From an uncultured Eubacteriales bacterium (lineage in GTDB: Bacteria > Bacillota > Clostridia > Christensenellales > Aristaeellaceae), in assembly GCA_900542395.1 (NCBI GenBank), contig UQNM01000057.1, positions 1-12,662 of the forward strand: a stretch of 12,662 bases of DNA, written 5' to 3'. Positions 12,454 to 12,662 of this stretch are shown here, piece after piece. Each line of letters opens with the position of its first letter. The stretch's first letter is position 1. The position numbers and the translations under genes were made by a program. The notes beneath the pieces were generated by a model. That model saw only the letters and a program-made list of their open reading frames with translations. It did not search any database and was not told the origin of the DNA.

Positions 12454-12482
12454 TTGACAGCCATTTGCAGGTGTAGTTTAAT
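12454..12482 (+). promoter_or_regulatory. Possible second promoter overlapping tRNA-Gly, aimed at tuf
   Basis: TTGACA (12454-12459), a 17-nt spacer and TTTAAT (12477-12482). The -10 lies inside the D-arm region of the tRNA gene, so a transcript from here would start near 12489, lack a functional tRNA and carry only tuf. TTTAAT is partly dictated by tRNA sequence, so chance is possible. Confidence 0.4.
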
Positions 12483-12540
12483 GGCAGAACTTCAGCTTCC
12501 CAAGCTGACCGCGTGGGTTCGATTCCCATCACCTGCTCCA
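12467..12540 (+). tRNA. tRNA-Gly (anticodon CCC)
   Basis: A complete 74-nt cloverleaf: acceptor GCAGGTG/CACCTGC, discriminator T (usual for glycine) and encoded CCA. The anticodon stem TCAGC/GCTGA encloses TTCCCAA, anticodon CCC. The T loop is TTCGATT. It lies 68 nt before tuf with no intrinsic terminator between, an arrangement recalling the tRNA-tufB operon of Escherichia coli. Confidence 0.95.
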
Positions 12541-12608
12541 ACGCGACCACCGACAATTCGGCGGGCCGCATTAAACTGTCAGCCGAAATTATCGAGGAGG
12601 TTATTCCA

Positions 12609-12662
12609 ATGGCGAAGCAAAAGTTTGAGCGCACCAAGCCGCACGTCAACATTGGCACCATC
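12609..12662 (+). CDS. tuf: Elongation factor Tu, first 18 codons
   Basis: The gene runs off the right end. The visible product begins MAKQKFERTKPHVNIGTI, the near-invariant EF-Tu N terminus leading into the G1 GTP-binding loop (not yet reached). EF-Tu delivers aminoacyl-tRNA to the ribosome. GAGGAGG at 12594-12600 lies 8 nt before the ATG. It may be expressed from the tRNA-Gly promoter and perhaps from a second promoter within the tRNA. Confidence 0.95.
   Translation, partial: MAKQKFERTKPHVNIGTI

Noticed and set aside
1..12662. Defence island, prophage, insertion sequence or secondary-metabolite cluster
   Set aside because: Genes are core metabolic, RNA-processing and translation genes; no transposase, integrase, nuclease system or phage gene was found.

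Overview
The window reads as chromosomal DNA from a GC-rich member of the Bacillota, most likely a Clostridia-type anaerobe. The evidence is a T-box leader in front of the ilv genes, a sigH gene closely resembling the Bacillus/Clostridium form, the linkage mrnC-thyX-rlmB-yacP-sigH, a CwlD-type amidase, and strong Shine-Dalgarno sites with some TTG starts. cwlD plus sigH hints at a spore former but does not prove it. I assign no genus.

Layout. 1-130: end of a plus-strand tRNA cluster (Gly-GCC, Cys-GCA) followed by two terminators. 258-1391: a hairpin framed by 13-bp direct repeats, then a minus-strand family-2 glycosyltransferase. 1518-1703: minus-strand tRNA-Arg(ACG) with a consensus promoter and its own terminator. 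1704-2247: a non-coding stretch with AT-rich tracts and a dense cluster of DnaA boxes; transcription leads away from it on both sides. 2248-3027: cwlD. 3109-8428: a branched-chain amino acid operon, consisting of a strong promoter, a T-box leader (candidate specifier GUC, valine), ilvB, ilvN, ilvC and ilvD, closed by a terminator. 8607-12303: a housekeeping and RNA-metabolism operon, mrnC-thyX-rlmB-yacP(rae1)-sigH, with overlaps or 1-nt gaps at three of its four junctions. 12408-12662: a consensus promoter, tRNA-Gly(CCC) and the first 18 codons of EF-Tu (tuf).

How the genes work together. IlvBN, IlvC and IlvD carry out the first three common steps of valine/isoleucine synthesis, and the T-box would switch them on when the matching tRNA is uncharged. 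MrnC (23S rRNA end maturation), RlmB (23S rRNA 2'-O-methylation) and YacP/Rae1 (ribosome-associated mRNA cleavage) form a ribosome/RNA group, with thyX (dTMP synthesis) and sigH in the same transcript.

Most unusual points. (1) RlmB carries an Arg/Tyr/Gly/Asn-rich N-terminal domain built of eleven and two-thirds copies of a 12-residue repeat, and a near-ideal internal ribosome binding site sits just before a start that would give the ordinary 239-residue enzyme, suggesting two isoforms. (2) An origin-like DnaA-box cluster lies with no dnaA or dnaN in view. (3) A second consensus-like promoter has its -10 inside tRNA-Gly and points at tuf. I see no mobile element, prophage, defence system or CRISPR array.
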